Position numbers and translations under genes: made by a program
In this document: one piece after another, positions 53,732-62,647 of the stretch
How positions within the stretch are numbered: position 1 is the first letter of the stretch
Layout of the letters: each line of letters starts with the position of its first letter
The notes under the pieces: model-generated
What the model was told of the DNA's origin: nothing
What the model saw: only the letters and a program-made list of their open reading frames with translations
Database searches by the model: none
Assembly (NCBI GenBank): GCA_963797535.1
Contig: CAWCPQ010000005.1
Location: forward strand, 124,001-188,000
From: JAWWOL01 sp963797535
GTDB taxonomy: Bacteria; Actinomycetota; Actinomycetes; JAWWOL01
Length of the DNA: 64,000 nt
Direction: 5' to 3'

Positions 53732-54361
53732 TCAGGAAGGCGGAGGAGTCGTGAGTGCCTTTTGCCTGGCGCGTTCACTCAAGGGCGGGTGCCGCAGCGG
53801 CTCGGCCCCCGGCCGCATTCCGGCCAGGGCGATGTCGAGGTGCCGCTGGCAGGCGACGCCTGCGGACTCGCCAGCAATCTCGACGACACTGCGCAACGAC
53901 CACATCAGGACGCTGACGTCGTTGCTGTGGATGTCCGGACGGATCGTGCCTTCTGTCCTGGCAATACGCAACAGCTGTGCCACGCACGTGCGCAGCTCAG
54001 CGGTGTGCTTGGGCGTTCCGGACCACAGCCGAGGGAGACTCCCCCGGTGATCGACCAGAGCCGTGGTCAGCTGCCGCAGGAACTGCTCGAGCCCGGAACC
54101 GTCACCAGCGGCGACCAGCGCACGCGCCGACTCGGTCAGCTGGTCCATCAGGTCGTCCACGAGACGGTCGACGAGCGCGTCCTTGGTGCCGAACCGGCGG
54201 TAGAACGTCCCGATGCCGACTCCGGCGCGGGCGGCGATCTGCTCGACGCTCGCGTCCATGCCGTGCTCGTTGAACTCGGCAACAGCGGCGGCGAGCAACC
54301 GGCGGTGGTTGTCGGCCGCGTCACGGCGCAGGTTGGCACCGTCTTGACTGATCGTGGTCAT
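53732..54361 (-). CDS. TetR family transcriptional regulator
   Basis: A 209-residue repressor with the HTH AAVAEFNEHGMDASVEQIAA, RAGVGIGTFYRRFGTKDALV near residue 25-65 and a helical ligand domain (LEQFLRQLTTALVDH, VLMWSLRSVVEIAGESAG). ATG 54361 is preferred; two further Met codons lie just upstream. A large inverted repeat 63-122 nt before the start is the likely autoregulatory site. The neighbouring target is not evident. Confidence 0.92.
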   Translation of the reverse strand: MTTISQDGANLRRDAADNHRRLLAAAVAEFNEHGMDASVEQIAARAGVGIGTFYRRFGTKDALVDRLVDDLMDQLTESARALVAAGDGSGLEQFLRQLTTALVDHRGSLPRLWSGTPKHTAELRTCVAQLLRIARTEGTIRPDIHSNDVSVLMWSLRSVVEIAGESAGVACQRHLDIALAGMRPGAEPLRHPPLSERARQKALTTPPPS

Positions 54362-54423
54362 GGGCACCATCATCCGCGCCCGGTCGGTGCCCGATCCACC
54401 GGCATCGCTCGCGACCTCCCACC

Positions 54424-54483
54424 ACGTAACCGGAATTGTCATTCCACTCTACCACTGGAGCGGAGTCAGAATTCCGGTTACGT
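54424..54483. promoter_or_regulatory. Inverted repeat upstream of the TetR gene
   Basis: ACGTAACCGGAATT (54424-54437) pairs perfectly with 54470-54483 across 32 nt. Inside each end is an inner dyad: GGAAT-N4-ATTCC at 54432-54445, and GGAGT-N4-ATTCC at 54462-54475. This gives two TetR-sized operators facing each other, about 30 bp (three helical turns) apart, which suits cooperative binding by two dimers. Confidence 0.6.
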
Positions 54484-54502
54484 CGAAACGATACAAAACG
54501 AA

Positions 54503-54548
54503 GGAGGACCGACCCACTGGTGCTGGGGTAGCGGTGGGCCGATCCTCC
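54503..54548 (-). terminator. Hairpin terminator of the GntR gene
   Basis: GGAGGACCGACCCAC (54503-54517) pairs with 54534-54548 over a 16-nt loop, with two mismatched or G-U positions. It lies about 80 nt past the stop of the minus-strand GntR gene. Confidence 0.6.
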
Positions 54549-54586
54549 GTCCGGGGAACGCCGACGACGGCAGTGTCGCGACGTTC

Positions 54587-54594
54587 TGTATACA
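54587..54594. promoter_or_regulatory. GntR-type operator-like palindrome
   Basis: TGTATACA is an 8-bp palindrome of the kind bound by FadR/GntR-family regulators. It stands in a locally AT-rich patch between the GntR and TetR genes. Confidence 0.3.
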
Positions 54595-54627
54595 AGGATA
54601 ACGCAGTTGGCTGGCCCCCGGCCATTG

Positions 54628-55308
54628 TCAGGCGGGGACGGTGCCGTCCGCAACTCGGGAACGCAGCAGTTGTTCGTCGTGTGCCACATGGGCCGACATG
54701 CGCTGCGCCGCGAGCTTGGCGTCGCCGGCCAGCACCGCCTCGAGAATGCCGGCATGCTCGCTCCAGGAAACGGTGGAGCGGCTCTCGAGGTCAACCGCAA
54801 ACATCCAGGAGACGCGGCTGCGAACGTTGGCCAGCAAGACGATGAGCTCCTGGTTGCCCGAGGCCTCGGTGACCAAGGCATGGAAGCGGTCGACCAGAGC
54901 TGGCAGCTTGCGCAGCTGCCCGGCCTCGGCAGCCCGCGTACCGGACTTCACAACCTTGACCAGCTCGGAGGCGACTGCGCCACCACGCTCGTCCGCCGCC
55001 CGCCGTACAGCGAGCAGCTCGAGGGACCCGCGGATCTGCATCAGCTCGAGGGTCTTCTCGGCCGAAGGGGTGTTGACGGTGGCACCGCGACGAGGGGACA
55101 GGCTGAGAAAGCCTTCGCCGGCCAGCCGTTGCAGTGCCTCCCTCACCGGCACCCGCGAGACTCCGTGGTCAAGAGCGAGCTGCTCCTCGCGCACCCGGCT
55201 GCCCGGCGGAAGCGCACCGCTGGTGATCTCGAACCGAAGGGCGTCCGCGACGAGGTCGCGCAGTGGCCGGTCCTCGCCGCCTGCAGCGGCCGTGGAAGAG
55301 GTCGTCAT
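54628..55308 (-). CDS. GntR (FadR subfamily) transcriptional regulator
   Basis: The 226-residue regulator has an N-terminal winged helix (LRDLVADALRFEITSGALPP, GSRVREEQLALDHGVSRVPV, REALQRLAGEGFLSLSPRRG) and a C-terminal FCD-type helical domain (LMQIRGSLELLAVRRAAD, FHALVTEASGNQELIVLLAN, HAGILEAVLAGDAKLAAQRM, SAHVAHDE) that usually binds metal and a small acid. Effector and targets are unknown. The start at 55308 is where homology begins; 20 more codons are open upstream. Confidence 0.92.
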   Translation of the reverse strand: MTTSSTAAAGGEDRPLRDLVADALRFEITSGALPPGSRVREEQLALDHGVSRVPVREALQRLAGEGFLSLSPRRGATVNTPSAEKTLELMQIRGSLELLAVRRAADERGGAVASELVKVVKSGTRAAEAGQLRKLPALVDRFHALVTEASGNQELIVLLANVRSRVSWMFAVDLESRSTVSWSEHAGILEAVLAGDAKLAAQRMSAHVAHDEQLLRSRVADGTVPA

Positions 55309-55413
55309 ATCAGGCGATGCTCCAGGGTCGCGGCGGGCACGACACGTCAGCGGACGGGCAGAACGCACCTATCATCGCCTACCGGCACGCAAGCAGGGGT
55401 ACGGCGCCACCGG

Positions 55414-58400
55414 TCAGGGAATCGCAACTCCCGCGACGACCACCGGCGAGTGCTGGGTGTAGTCGAGCTCGTCACTCTGGCTGACCCCGCTCGGTGTGAT
55501 CACGTCCATGATCTTGGGCACGGTCGTCGGGTCCACGGTGCAGTGCGGGTCGGAGCTCGCTGTCGCGCACACGCCGAACTGGTAGTCCTGCGGCGTGGTC
55601 TGGAACCCGCGAGCCTGGTCCGGGCTGTACCCGTCCTGGCCGGTCAGCGTGACCGTGAACGCCCACCCGCTCGTGGGAGTCCCGCCCAGCGCCGCCTTGT
55701 CGACGCTGAACGTGATGTAGCGCGAGATCGGGTTGCCGGTGATCGTCACCGAGCCGACGGTGTTGGGCACAGCAGCGGCATCGACGAACTTCTGGCCGAA
55801 GCCCTGCACCTCGATCAGCCTGGACCACGCGTCAGCCGCGGCGATGGTGTAGTTGCGAATCGGGAAGGACGCGGCGGTCGAGGTCGGGGACGCACCTGGT
55901 TCGTGCACGTAGACGTCCACGAGCTGGGCGCCGAGCGGGCTGCCGAAGGTGTTGGTCAGGTCACGGGTGCGTACCCGGAACGTCACCGTGGAGCCCGTGT
56001 CGTACACCTGGAAGTCCTGCAGGTCATAGGCACCGGGGACGAACGCCGACGCCGTCGGGTAGGCGTAGTTGCCCGGCCCGTTGTCGTCGTTGTCCGGGTC
56101 GGTCGTGTCCAGCAGCAAGGTGCCGCTGACGGTGTCGTTGTCGACGGTACGGGTGACCTGCGCCGTCCCGCCGCTGGGCGACGTGGCCGCCACGACGATG
56201 ACGCTGGTGCCCGTACCCACGGCGACGTCGACCGAGAACTGGCCGCTCAGCGGGACCACCGACGTGTTGGTCGTGGTCGTCCCACCGGCGTCGGTGCCGA
56301 TGACGGAGATGTCGAGAGTGTTGCCGGGCACCGACGTACCGGTCACCGTCTCCGTGCTGCCCGTGGTCGGGGTCTGGTCAGCCGGCGCGGTCACCGTGAG
56401 CGTCGTCGCGGTCTGCGTGTGGGTCAGGTAGCGGTGCACGACCCCCTTCGGCTGCTCGAGGATGCGCCCTGCACCGAGGTCGGCCGTCAACCGCACCTCG
56501 GCCGCGGCGCCCCACGTCAGGGGTGCGGCGGAACCGGCGGCGTGGCCGTTCACGAACCCGATCGACGCGGTGGTCGGGTCGGTCCCGTACGGCGAGGCCG
56601 CCACATCGTCGGCGTCCCATACCTGCTCGGGTACGAGGCCGACCCCGCTGGCGGAGGCGTTGATGCCGGCCAGCAGCTTGCCGGCGTCGGCGGCTCCCCC
56701 GGTGACCTGGTCCTGCTCGGCGCGTTCACCGGCGAGAACCGGCCAGATGTGACCGGTGCCCACCCCGCTCGGCGCCCAGGGCGCACCCGTCGTCGGGCAG
56801 GTGGTCAGCTCGTCGGGCTGGTTGCAGTCGCCGTAGCCGTCGCCGTTGTAGCGCAGCCAGCCGGTGCTCGTCGGGGTCGTCTTCTCGATGGTGGCGTCGA
56901 CCACCTTGAGCGAGTTGGCCACGTCCGGGTCGGTCGCCGACAGCTCACCGAGGCGGACCAGCTCGAGGAAGCCGGCATCGACGACCTGGCGCTGGTCGAG
57001 GGTCGGGCCACCGTTGTTGAGGTTGTAGACCGTGGCAGCGTTGGGGTCTCCGGTCTTGGACAGCCTTAGGAAGTACGGGTCGGTCGACAGCGGGCCGTTG
57101 GTCGTCACGGTCCAGCCCTTGATGCTGCGCTGGTAGGTGTCGGCCGTCGCGAGCCAGACCCTGGCGTCGGCTGCATCGCCGTGCCGGTGGGCAATCTGGG
57201 CCGCGGACACCAGGCCGGCGATCTCTGCCGCGATGGTCGAGGGCGAGTAGCCGCTCTGCTCCTCCCACCGCTCGACGCCGAAGCTCGGCCCGTGCGCCGC
57301 GACGTAGTTGGCGGCGGCGCGGACGTGCGGCCAGAGCGTGTTGTCGTCGGCGAGCCCGGACTGCAGCGCCATCAGGATCGGGTAGGACGCCTCGTCGAGC
57401 TGAGTGCCGTTGGAGTCCGGGGCGAGCTTTCCGTTGAGCAGCGAGTTGCGCGGCATCGAGCCGTCGGCCTGCTGCTGCTTGAGGAACAGGAATCGTACGG
57501 CCGACCTCGCCGTGGTCAGGTCGCCATCGGTGAGCAAGCCGGTCCATGCCTCGTACAGGTCGCGGGCGAAAACCTCGCGGTAGGACCCGAAGTAGGTCTG
57601 GTTGGGGTCACCAGCGGACACGGCCTGGCCCCAGGGGCTCGCCATCGAGGCGACGATCGCACCGGGGAACGTCTTGTCCTCGCTGGCCTTCAGCACGTTG
57701 GCCGACACGTAGTAGGCGCGCAGCGCAGTCAGCGTCTGGCCCACGGTCAGGCCGGGCAGCCTGGCGGCACGCACCGGCTCACGGAGGCCCTTGTCGTACT
57801 TCCGCCAGGCCTTGGTGTAGCTGGACTCCAGGGAGGACCAGGACTTGTGCAGCGAGTCGCCGGCGACCTTGACCGACTCGGCGCTGGTGGTGCCGAAACC
57901 GAGGGCAAGGGTGAACGTGCGGTCATGACCGAGGTTGATGCCGGCGGTCTGCTCGACGTTGCCGTTGACCGCGTCGGCGGTCGGGGTGAGGGCGTGCGCG
58001 GCGTCGAGCTGGACGAGGCCGTCACTCGCCGTGCCGACGAATCCGCTGCTCGCCCGGAAGAAGGGCTGGTCGCCCCGCAGCGCGAGGAAGGACGGGACCG
58101 CGTAGTCGCGGTTGGCTGCCGTGGTCGAGGTGTTGGTGTCGTACGAGACGGGCACCGGCGAGCCGGTGGACGTGTCGATGGTCGCGGAGTCGGCACCGGC
58201 GTTGTCGGCACCGCCGCCGCCGTTGCCACCCATCGTCGCGTCGAGCCGGACGTAGACCCGGTCGTGCCTGGCGGCGACAGTCAGCGGCACGAACCTCGTG
58301 CGCACGACGACACTGGCTCGCTTGGGGTCGGTGAGGTAGGTCGACACCAGCTTGTAGCGCCCGCTCTTGGCCGTCGCGGTCACCGTGCACACCATGCCGG

Positions 58401-58743
58401 TGGCGTCGGCCTTCACCGTGTAGGTGGTGTCGCGGGTCTGCAGATCGGTGAAGGTCGAGCCGTCGGTGACGAGGTACTGCATCGTCTCGACGTTCGTGGC
58501 GTCGATCGTCGGCGCGTAGACGTCGCTGAGAACGCCGCCCGCGACGGTGTACCAGATCTTCGACTTCGTCCCGTTCGCCGTACCCAGGCAGTCCTTGCGG
58601 GCAAGGTCGAAGTGCGACAGGTTGCCGACAGCCGGTGCGTCCGCGGGCGCCACGGTCGGCTGGGCCACCGCAGTGGTGGCCAGGCCGGCACCGACAAGGG
58701 ACAGGACGGACAGGGGTACGGCCACTCTTGCCAACCCACGCAC
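55414..58743 (-). CDS. Secreted GH15 glucodextranase-like enzyme
   Basis: The 1109-residue exported enzyme starts at GTG behind GAGGTGG, with signal LARVAVPLSVLSLVGAGLAT. An N-domain (NLSHFDLARKDCLGTANGTK, KIWYTVAGGVLSDVYAPTID) precedes the alpha/alpha-barrel. The general acid Glu is in GVERWEEQSGYSPST (near 494) and the general base Glu in VGLVPEQVWDADD (near 704), with HIWPVLAGERAEQD between. A C-terminal Ig-like domain and a glucodextranase C-type (DOMON-like) domain (DDNGPGNYAYPTASAFVPGA) follow. It should release glucose from alpha-glucans or dextran outside the cell. Confidence 0.93.
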   Translation of the reverse strand: MRGLARVAVPLSVLSLVGAGLATTAVAQPTVAPADAPAVGNLSHFDLARKDCLGTANGTKSKIWYTVAGGVLSDVYAPTIDATNVETMQYLVTDGSTFTDLQTRDTTYTVKADATGMVCTVTATAKSGRYKLVSTYLTDPKRASVVVRTRFVPLTVAARHDRVYVRLDATMGGNGGGGADNAGADSATIDTSTGSPVPVSYDTNTSTTAANRDYAVPSFLALRGDQPFFRASSGFVGTASDGLVQLDAAHALTPTADAVNGNVEQTAGINLGHDRTFTLALGFGTTSAESVKVAGDSLHKSWSSLESSYTKAWRKYDKGLREPVRAARLPGLTVGQTLTALRAYYVSANVLKASEDKTFPGAIVASMASPWGQAVSAGDPNQTYFGSYREVFARDLYEAWTGLLTDGDLTTARSAVRFLFLKQQQADGSMPRNSLLNGKLAPDSNGTQLDEASYPILMALQSGLADDNTLWPHVRAAANYVAAHGPSFGVERWEEQSGYSPSTIAAEIAGLVSAAQIAHRHGDAADARVWLATADTYQRSIKGWTVTTNGPLSTDPYFLRLSKTGDPNAATVYNLNNGGPTLDQRQVVDAGFLELVRLGELSATDPDVANSLKVVDATIEKTTPTSTGWLRYNGDGYGDCNQPDELTTCPTTGAPWAPSGVGTGHIWPVLAGERAEQDQVTGGAADAGKLLAGINASASGVGLVPEQVWDADDVAASPYGTDPTTASIGFVNGHAAGSAAPLTWGAAAEVRLTADLGAGRILEQPKGVVHRYLTHTQTATTLTVTAPADQTPTTGSTETVTGTSVPGNTLDISVIGTDAGGTTTTNTSVVPLSGQFSVDVAVGTGTSVIVVAATSPSGGTAQVTRTVDNDTVSGTLLLDTTDPDNDDNGPGNYAYPTASAFVPGAYDLQDFQVYDTGSTVTFRVRTRDLTNTFGSPLGAQLVDVYVHEPGASPTSTAASFPIRNYTIAAADAWSRLIEVQGFGQKFVDAAAVPNTVGSVTITGNPISRYITFSVDKAALGGTPTSGWAFTVTLTGQDGYSPDQARGFQTTPQDYQFGVCATASSDPHCTVDPTTVPKIMDVITPSGVSQSDELDYTQHSPVVVAGVAIP

Positions 58744-58901
58744 GGGGGAACCACCTCTTCCTCAGCCGAACCGGACACCGACGGCCGATCCGTACCTTGG
58801 GGACACTAGCCCGGCCAGATCCTCGGCGGTAGATCTCCGAGGTGACGATGACGTGACGGCTCCGTCATGTTGCCCGCGGCGGGTCGCCTCGGCTGGCGGG
58901 C

Positions 58902-59552
58902 TCAGTCGCCAGGCGAGACCAGGCCGGTCTCGTAGGCGAAGACGACGGCCTGGGTGCGGTCGCGCAGGTCGAGCTTGGTCAGGACCCGGTTGACGTGGGT
59001 CTTGACGGTGGAGTGGCCGATGACGAGTCGATCGGCGATCTCGGCGTTGGACAGGCCAGCGGCGACCAACCGCAGGACGGCTGTCTCGCGCTCGGTCAGC
59101 ACGTCGGGCGGCCGGGCCGGCTGAGCCGGTCTACTGGTGACGAACTGCTCGATCAACCGGCGGGTGATCGACGGCGCGAGCAGGGATTCCCCCGCCGCCA
59201 CGGTCCGGATCGCCTCGGTCAGCTGGCCGGCGCGGACGTCCTTCAGCAGGAAACCGCTCGCGCCGGCGCGCAGGGCCTCGTAGACCCATTCGTTGCGGTC
59301 GAAGGTGGTCAGCACCAGAACCCGAGGTGGGTCGGGTAGCGCCAGCACCTGACGGGTGGCTGTCAGGCCGTCGATCCTCGGCATCCGCACGTCCATCAGG
59401 ACGACCTGCGGACGGTGCTGCCGGACCAGGGCCACGGCTTCGACGCCGTCCACGGCCTCGGCCACCACCCTCATGTCCGGCTCGCGGTCGATCAGGGCGC
59501 GGAACCCATCCCGTACGAGGGCCTGGTCGTCGGCAACGAGCACCTCGATCAT
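58902..59552 (-). CDS. NarL/FixJ family response regulator
   Basis: A 216-residue regulator: receiver IEVLVADDQALVRDGFRALI, phosphoacceptor in VVLMDVRMPRIDG, Lys in GFLLKDVRAGQL; LuxR HTH LTERETAVLRLVAAGLSNAE, IADRLVIGHSTVKTHVNRVL. ATG overlaps the kinase stop as ATGA. The GH15 gene lies 158 bp downstream on the same strand and a small secreted protein is divergent from the kinase; either could be under its control. Confidence 0.95.
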   Translation of the reverse strand: MIEVLVADDQALVRDGFRALIDREPDMRVVAEAVDGVEAVALVRQHRPQVVLMDVRMPRIDGLTATRQVLALPDPPRVLVLTTFDRNEWVYEALRAGASGFLLKDVRAGQLTEAIRTVAAGESLLAPSITRRLIEQFVTSRPAQPARPPDVLTERETAVLRLVAAGLSNAEIADRLVIGHSTVKTHVNRVLTKLDLRDRTQAVVFAYETGLVSPGD

Positions 59553-60742
59553 TCGGTCGGCCGGTGGCCGCCGACCGCCTCCGTCCGGCTCGTTGCGGTC
59601 TCGACCGGCAGGGTCGCCCGTACGCGGAACCCGCCGCCAGCAGTCGGTCCGGCCTCCAGCCGGCCCCCGTAGAGTGCCACCCGCTCGCGCATACCGACCA
59701 GACCCTGACCACCGCCGTGAACCTCGGCCACCGGGTGACCACCGCCGGTGTCGGTCACCACAACCTCTACCCCCGAGGCAGTTGCGGCGACGCACAGGTC
59801 CACCCGGGCGCTGGGTGCGTGCCGGACCACGTTGGTCAACGCCTCCTGCACGATCCGGTAGACCGCCAGGTCGAGCCCCGGCGACCCGGTGCTGTCCGTG
59901 TCCAGCCGGGCAACCGTGATCGAGATGCCCGCGCGCTGAGAGCGGTCCACCAGCGCTGGCAGGTGGCGAAGCCCCGGGCTGGGCGTGACCGCCGGGTCGA
60001 CGACCGGATCGCCCTCATCCAGCTGCAGCAGGCCCAGCATCCGTCGCATTTCCCCGAGTGCCTCTCGGGCCGTCGACTCGACCGCGTCGAGATGCCGGTC
60101 GACGACTCCCGTCGTATCGGCACCGAGATCGCTCAGGGCTCCCCGCGCAGCGAGTGTCTGCACCACGACTACGGACAACCCATGGCTCACCACGTCGTGC
60201 AGCTCGCGCGCGATGCGGGCCCGCTCCAGCTGCAGCGCGCGTCGGGCCTCCTCGCCCTGCCGCTCGGCGAGGGCTGCCCGCGTTGCCGCCTCGGCAGACT
60301 GCAGCCGGTGCCGTCGGACGAGCACGCCCGCGCCCCACATGGTGGTGGCGAATCCCAGCGACAGCAGGTAGTCGGGGGCGCCGCCGCCCAACGGGTCGCC
60401 CCATGCTCCGTACGCAAGAAAGGCCGCGCCCCCAACCCACCCAATGATGGCGTCGCGCTGTGGCTGGATTGCACCGACGATGGCGAAGGTGGCGAGAATC
60501 CCGAAGAACTGTACGGGGCTGGTCTGAGGCGTAATCGCGACGCACACCGTCTCAGCTGCGAAGGCCACGAGGCTGACAATCAGCGGCTGCAGGCGACGGG
60601 CGAGGAACACCAGTGCGGACACGGCGGTCGCGACTGCCTCGGCCGGCTGATGCGGACCGGGGCCGGCCAGCACCGAAGCGACCTCTGCCGCCGCGAGAGC
60701 GACGACGAACGTCTCGAGACTGCGCAGGCGCCATCGGTTCAC
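59549..60742 (-). CDS. Sensor histidine kinase, HisKA_3 type
   Basis: The 397-residue kinase starts at GTG 60742. Four or five membrane helices occupy the first 150 residues (ETFVVALAAAEVASVLAG, AVATAVSALVFLA, FFGILATFAIVGAI, IIGWVGGAAFLAYGAW). The phosphoacceptor segment is LERARIARELHDVVSHGLSV (His near 203); the HATPase domain has AVYRIVQEALTNVVRHA and GQGLVGMRERVALYGG. It is coupled to the response regulator gene. Its signal is unknown. Confidence 0.93.
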   Translation of the reverse strand: MNRWRLRSLETFVVALAAAEVASVLAGPGPHQPAEAVATAVSALVFLARRLQPLIVSLVAFAAETVCVAITPQTSPVQFFGILATFAIVGAIQPQRDAIIGWVGGAAFLAYGAWGDPLGGGAPDYLLSLGFATTMWGAGVLVRRHRLQSAEAATRAALAERQGEEARRALQLERARIARELHDVVSHGLSVVVVQTLAARGALSDLGADTTGVVDRHLDAVESTAREALGEMRRMLGLLQLDEGDPVVDPAVTPSPGLRHLPALVDRSQRAGISITVARLDTDSTGSPGLDLAVYRIVQEALTNVVRHAPSARVDLCVAATASGVEVVVTDTGGGHPVAEVHGGGQGLVGMRERVALYGGRLEAGPTAGGGFRVRATLPVETATSRTEAVGGHRPTE

Positions 60743-60913
60743 TTGTCGAAATCTAGACCGTTCTCCGCCGGGGCGCGTCCACCCTGCGATGGACTCCGCC
60801 GGTGAATATCGATCGCGAGTTGGACGCGACCGAAAGGCGCGATCCCTAACGTCCCCAGGTGTTCTCACGCCGCGACCCTCGCGACAGCCGCCTATCGACA
60901 AGGAGCACCTGCC

Positions 60914-61393
60914 ATGACCCACATCTCTCGGAACCTCGCCGCCGCTGGCCTCGCGTCAGTGGCTGCGGTCACCGTCGGCGCCATCGCCACGGTGGCTGTG
61001 CCAGCCTCCGCCGCATCGGGCACCACCCTGGCCTTCACCGCACACGACGAGCCGGGCAACCTCGCCTTCGAGGACCTCGGCGCCCCCAGCCCGACCGGTC
61101 CCGACCTCGGTGATCTGCTCGCCTTCACCCAGAACCTCACCAGGGCCGGCAAGCACGTCGGGCTGGTTCACGTCAGCGCGGTCGTCGTCGACCACAAGCG
61201 GCACCTGAGCGAGGCAACGGGCACCGTAGTGCTGTCCGCCGGCAGCATCCAGGTAGCCGGCATCGTCCCTCAGACGCCGGCGTTCAGCCTGGCCGTGACC
61301 GGAGGGACCGGCGCCTATGTCGGCCGGACCGGCACCCTTGTCTTCACTCAGCACGGCGGGCAGCAGATCCTCACGGTGCACCTGCGCGGCTGA
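60914..61393 (+). CDS. Small secreted AOC/dirigent-like barrel protein
   Basis: The 159-residue protein has an AAGGAG ribosome-binding site and a signal peptide (LASVAAVTVGAIATVAVPAS, AAS). The mature part carries the allene-oxide-cyclase/dirigent-type beta-barrel pattern: GPDLGDLLAFTQNLTRAGKH, VGLVHVSAVVV, EATGTVVLSAGSIQVAGIV, LAVTGGTGAYVGRTGTLVFT. Such barrels bind small hydrophobic ligands; activity here is unknown. It is divergent from a two-component system. Confidence 0.72.
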   Translation: MTHISRNLAAAGLASVAAVTVGAIATVAVPASAASGTTLAFTAHDEPGNLAFEDLGAPSPTGPDLGDLLAFTQNLTRAGKHVGLVHVSAVVVDHKRHLSEATGTVVLSAGSIQVAGIVPQTPAFSLAVTGGTGAYVGRTGTLVFTQHGGQQILTVHLRG

Positions 61394-61427
61394 CCGTACG
61401 AGGGAGTCCGGGTGCGGTCGGTGCGCG

Positions 61428-61826
61428 TCATCGCGATGGATCGTTGAAGCCGGCGTCGGCGTCGGCTTCGACGATCTGTTCGCGGAAGCGCTTGTGCACC
61501 CAGTGCCGCTCGCCGAGCAGGTCCAGGCGAGCCCATCGACCGGACACCGGGCCGAGCCTGGTGTCGCGTGGCAGGGTGCCGACGATCGACGTGGGCTTGG
61601 CCCCGCCGGACATCTTGCTTGCGTCCAGCACGTAGATCGCATCCCCGGTGACAACCACGCAGCGGTACTTGATCCACAACATCGTCAGGCCGGTGAGGTA
61701 GGTGATGAGAAAGAACCCGAAGTTTGGCGCCGCCTGGCAGATGAAGGCCTGCCGGACCTGACTGCCCGGCGGCAGGAACGGCGCGGCACCGTCCACCAAG
61801 TCCTTGCGTGGTGCCACGTCAGTCAC
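61428..61826 (-). CDS. Small membrane-associated PH-like protein, unknown function
   Basis: The 132-residue protein has one or two hydrophobic segments (FGFFLITYLTGLTMLWIKYR) followed by strands CVVVTGDAIYVLDASKMSG and LGPVSGRWARLDLLGERHWV, HKRFREQIVEAD, in the style of bacterial PH-like domains. The family is not recognised with confidence. Its upstream side is the tandem repeat array. Confidence 0.6.
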   Translation of the reverse strand: MTDVAPRKDLVDGAAPFLPPGSQVRQAFICQAAPNFGFFLITYLTGLTMLWIKYRCVVVTGDAIYVLDASKMSGGAKPTSIVGTLPRDTRLGPVSGRWARLDLLGERHWVHKRFREQIVEADADAGFNDPSR

Positions 61827-61929
61827 TCCCCACCCCTCCCACGGCCGACGCTTGCCGGATTTCAGAATGCCAGGACCCGGTGATCATCTGGTTTACCCGA
61901 GCCCATGGCTGGCGAACGGCGTCACATCG

Positions 61930-62499
61930 GCCTGCCTGAGCCCGATCACTGGTGCACGCCGTACCGAATGAGCCCGCCAAACGGTGCGCCCGGCACCACT
62001 GATCACCCGCGGACCTGCCTGAGCCCGATCACTGGTGCACGCCGTACCGAATGAGCCCGCCAAACGGTGCGCCCGGCACCACTGATCACCCGCGGACCTG
62101 CCGACCCGATCACGGTGCACGCCGTACCGAATGAGCCCGCCAAACGGTGCGCCCGGCACCACTGATCACCCGCGCCCGCGACCCGATCACGGTGCACGCC
62201 GTACCGAATGAGCCCGCCAAACGGTGCGCCCGGCACCACTGATCACCCGCGGACCCGCGGACCCGCGCACCGGATCACCGGTGCGCGCCGTACCGAATGA
62301 GCCCGCCAAACGGTGCGCCCGGCACCACTGATCACCCGCGGACCCGCGCGCCGGATCACTGGTGCGCGCCGTACCGAATGAGCCCGCCAAACGGTGCGCC
62401 CGGCACCACTGATCACCTGCGGACCTGCCGAGCCCGATCACCGGTGCACGCCGTACCGAATGAGCCCGCCAAACGGTGCGCCCGGCACCACTGATCACC
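61930..62499. repeat. Seven-copy tandem repeat with invariant 50-nt core and hairpin spacers
   Basis: Seven copies of an identical 50-nt core (starting GCCGTACCGAATGAGCCCGC and ending GGCACCACTGATCACC) begin at 61958, 62041, 62121, 62198, 62287, 62368 and 62450, so the period varies from 77 to 89 bp. The 27-39 nt between cores are related to one another (most contain CGCGGACC and end in GATCAC followed by GGTGC) and differ by small indels and substitutions. The core end GCACCACTGATC and the spacer end GATCACTGGTGC pair with one C-C mismatch, so most units can form a hairpin. The array fills most of the 821-bp gap between two divergent genes. Confidence 0.9.
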
Positions 62500-62647
62500 C
62501 GCGGGCCGGCTCACCGGCGCGCTCGGCAACCGACCATTTCCGCCGTTCCGCACATATCGGTCACCCGGCGGGGGAACATCAGGGAAGCGCCGCTCGTTGG
62601 TGCGCCGACCGATCCGCCCCGCCGTTGAGCTGCCTGGAGGCTGCCGC

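Noticed and set aside
54607..57069. 820-codon plus-strand open frame opposite the GntR and GH15 genes
   Set aside because: Composition is low-complexity Arg/Gly/Val/Asp-rich; both genes on the other strand have clear domains.
57181..58809. 542-codon plus-strand open frame opposite GH15
   Set aside because: Shadow of the GH15 gene with no family features.
61930..62499. CRISPR array
   Set aside because: The intervening segments are related to one another instead of unique, the conserved part is 50 nt, and no cas genes are present.
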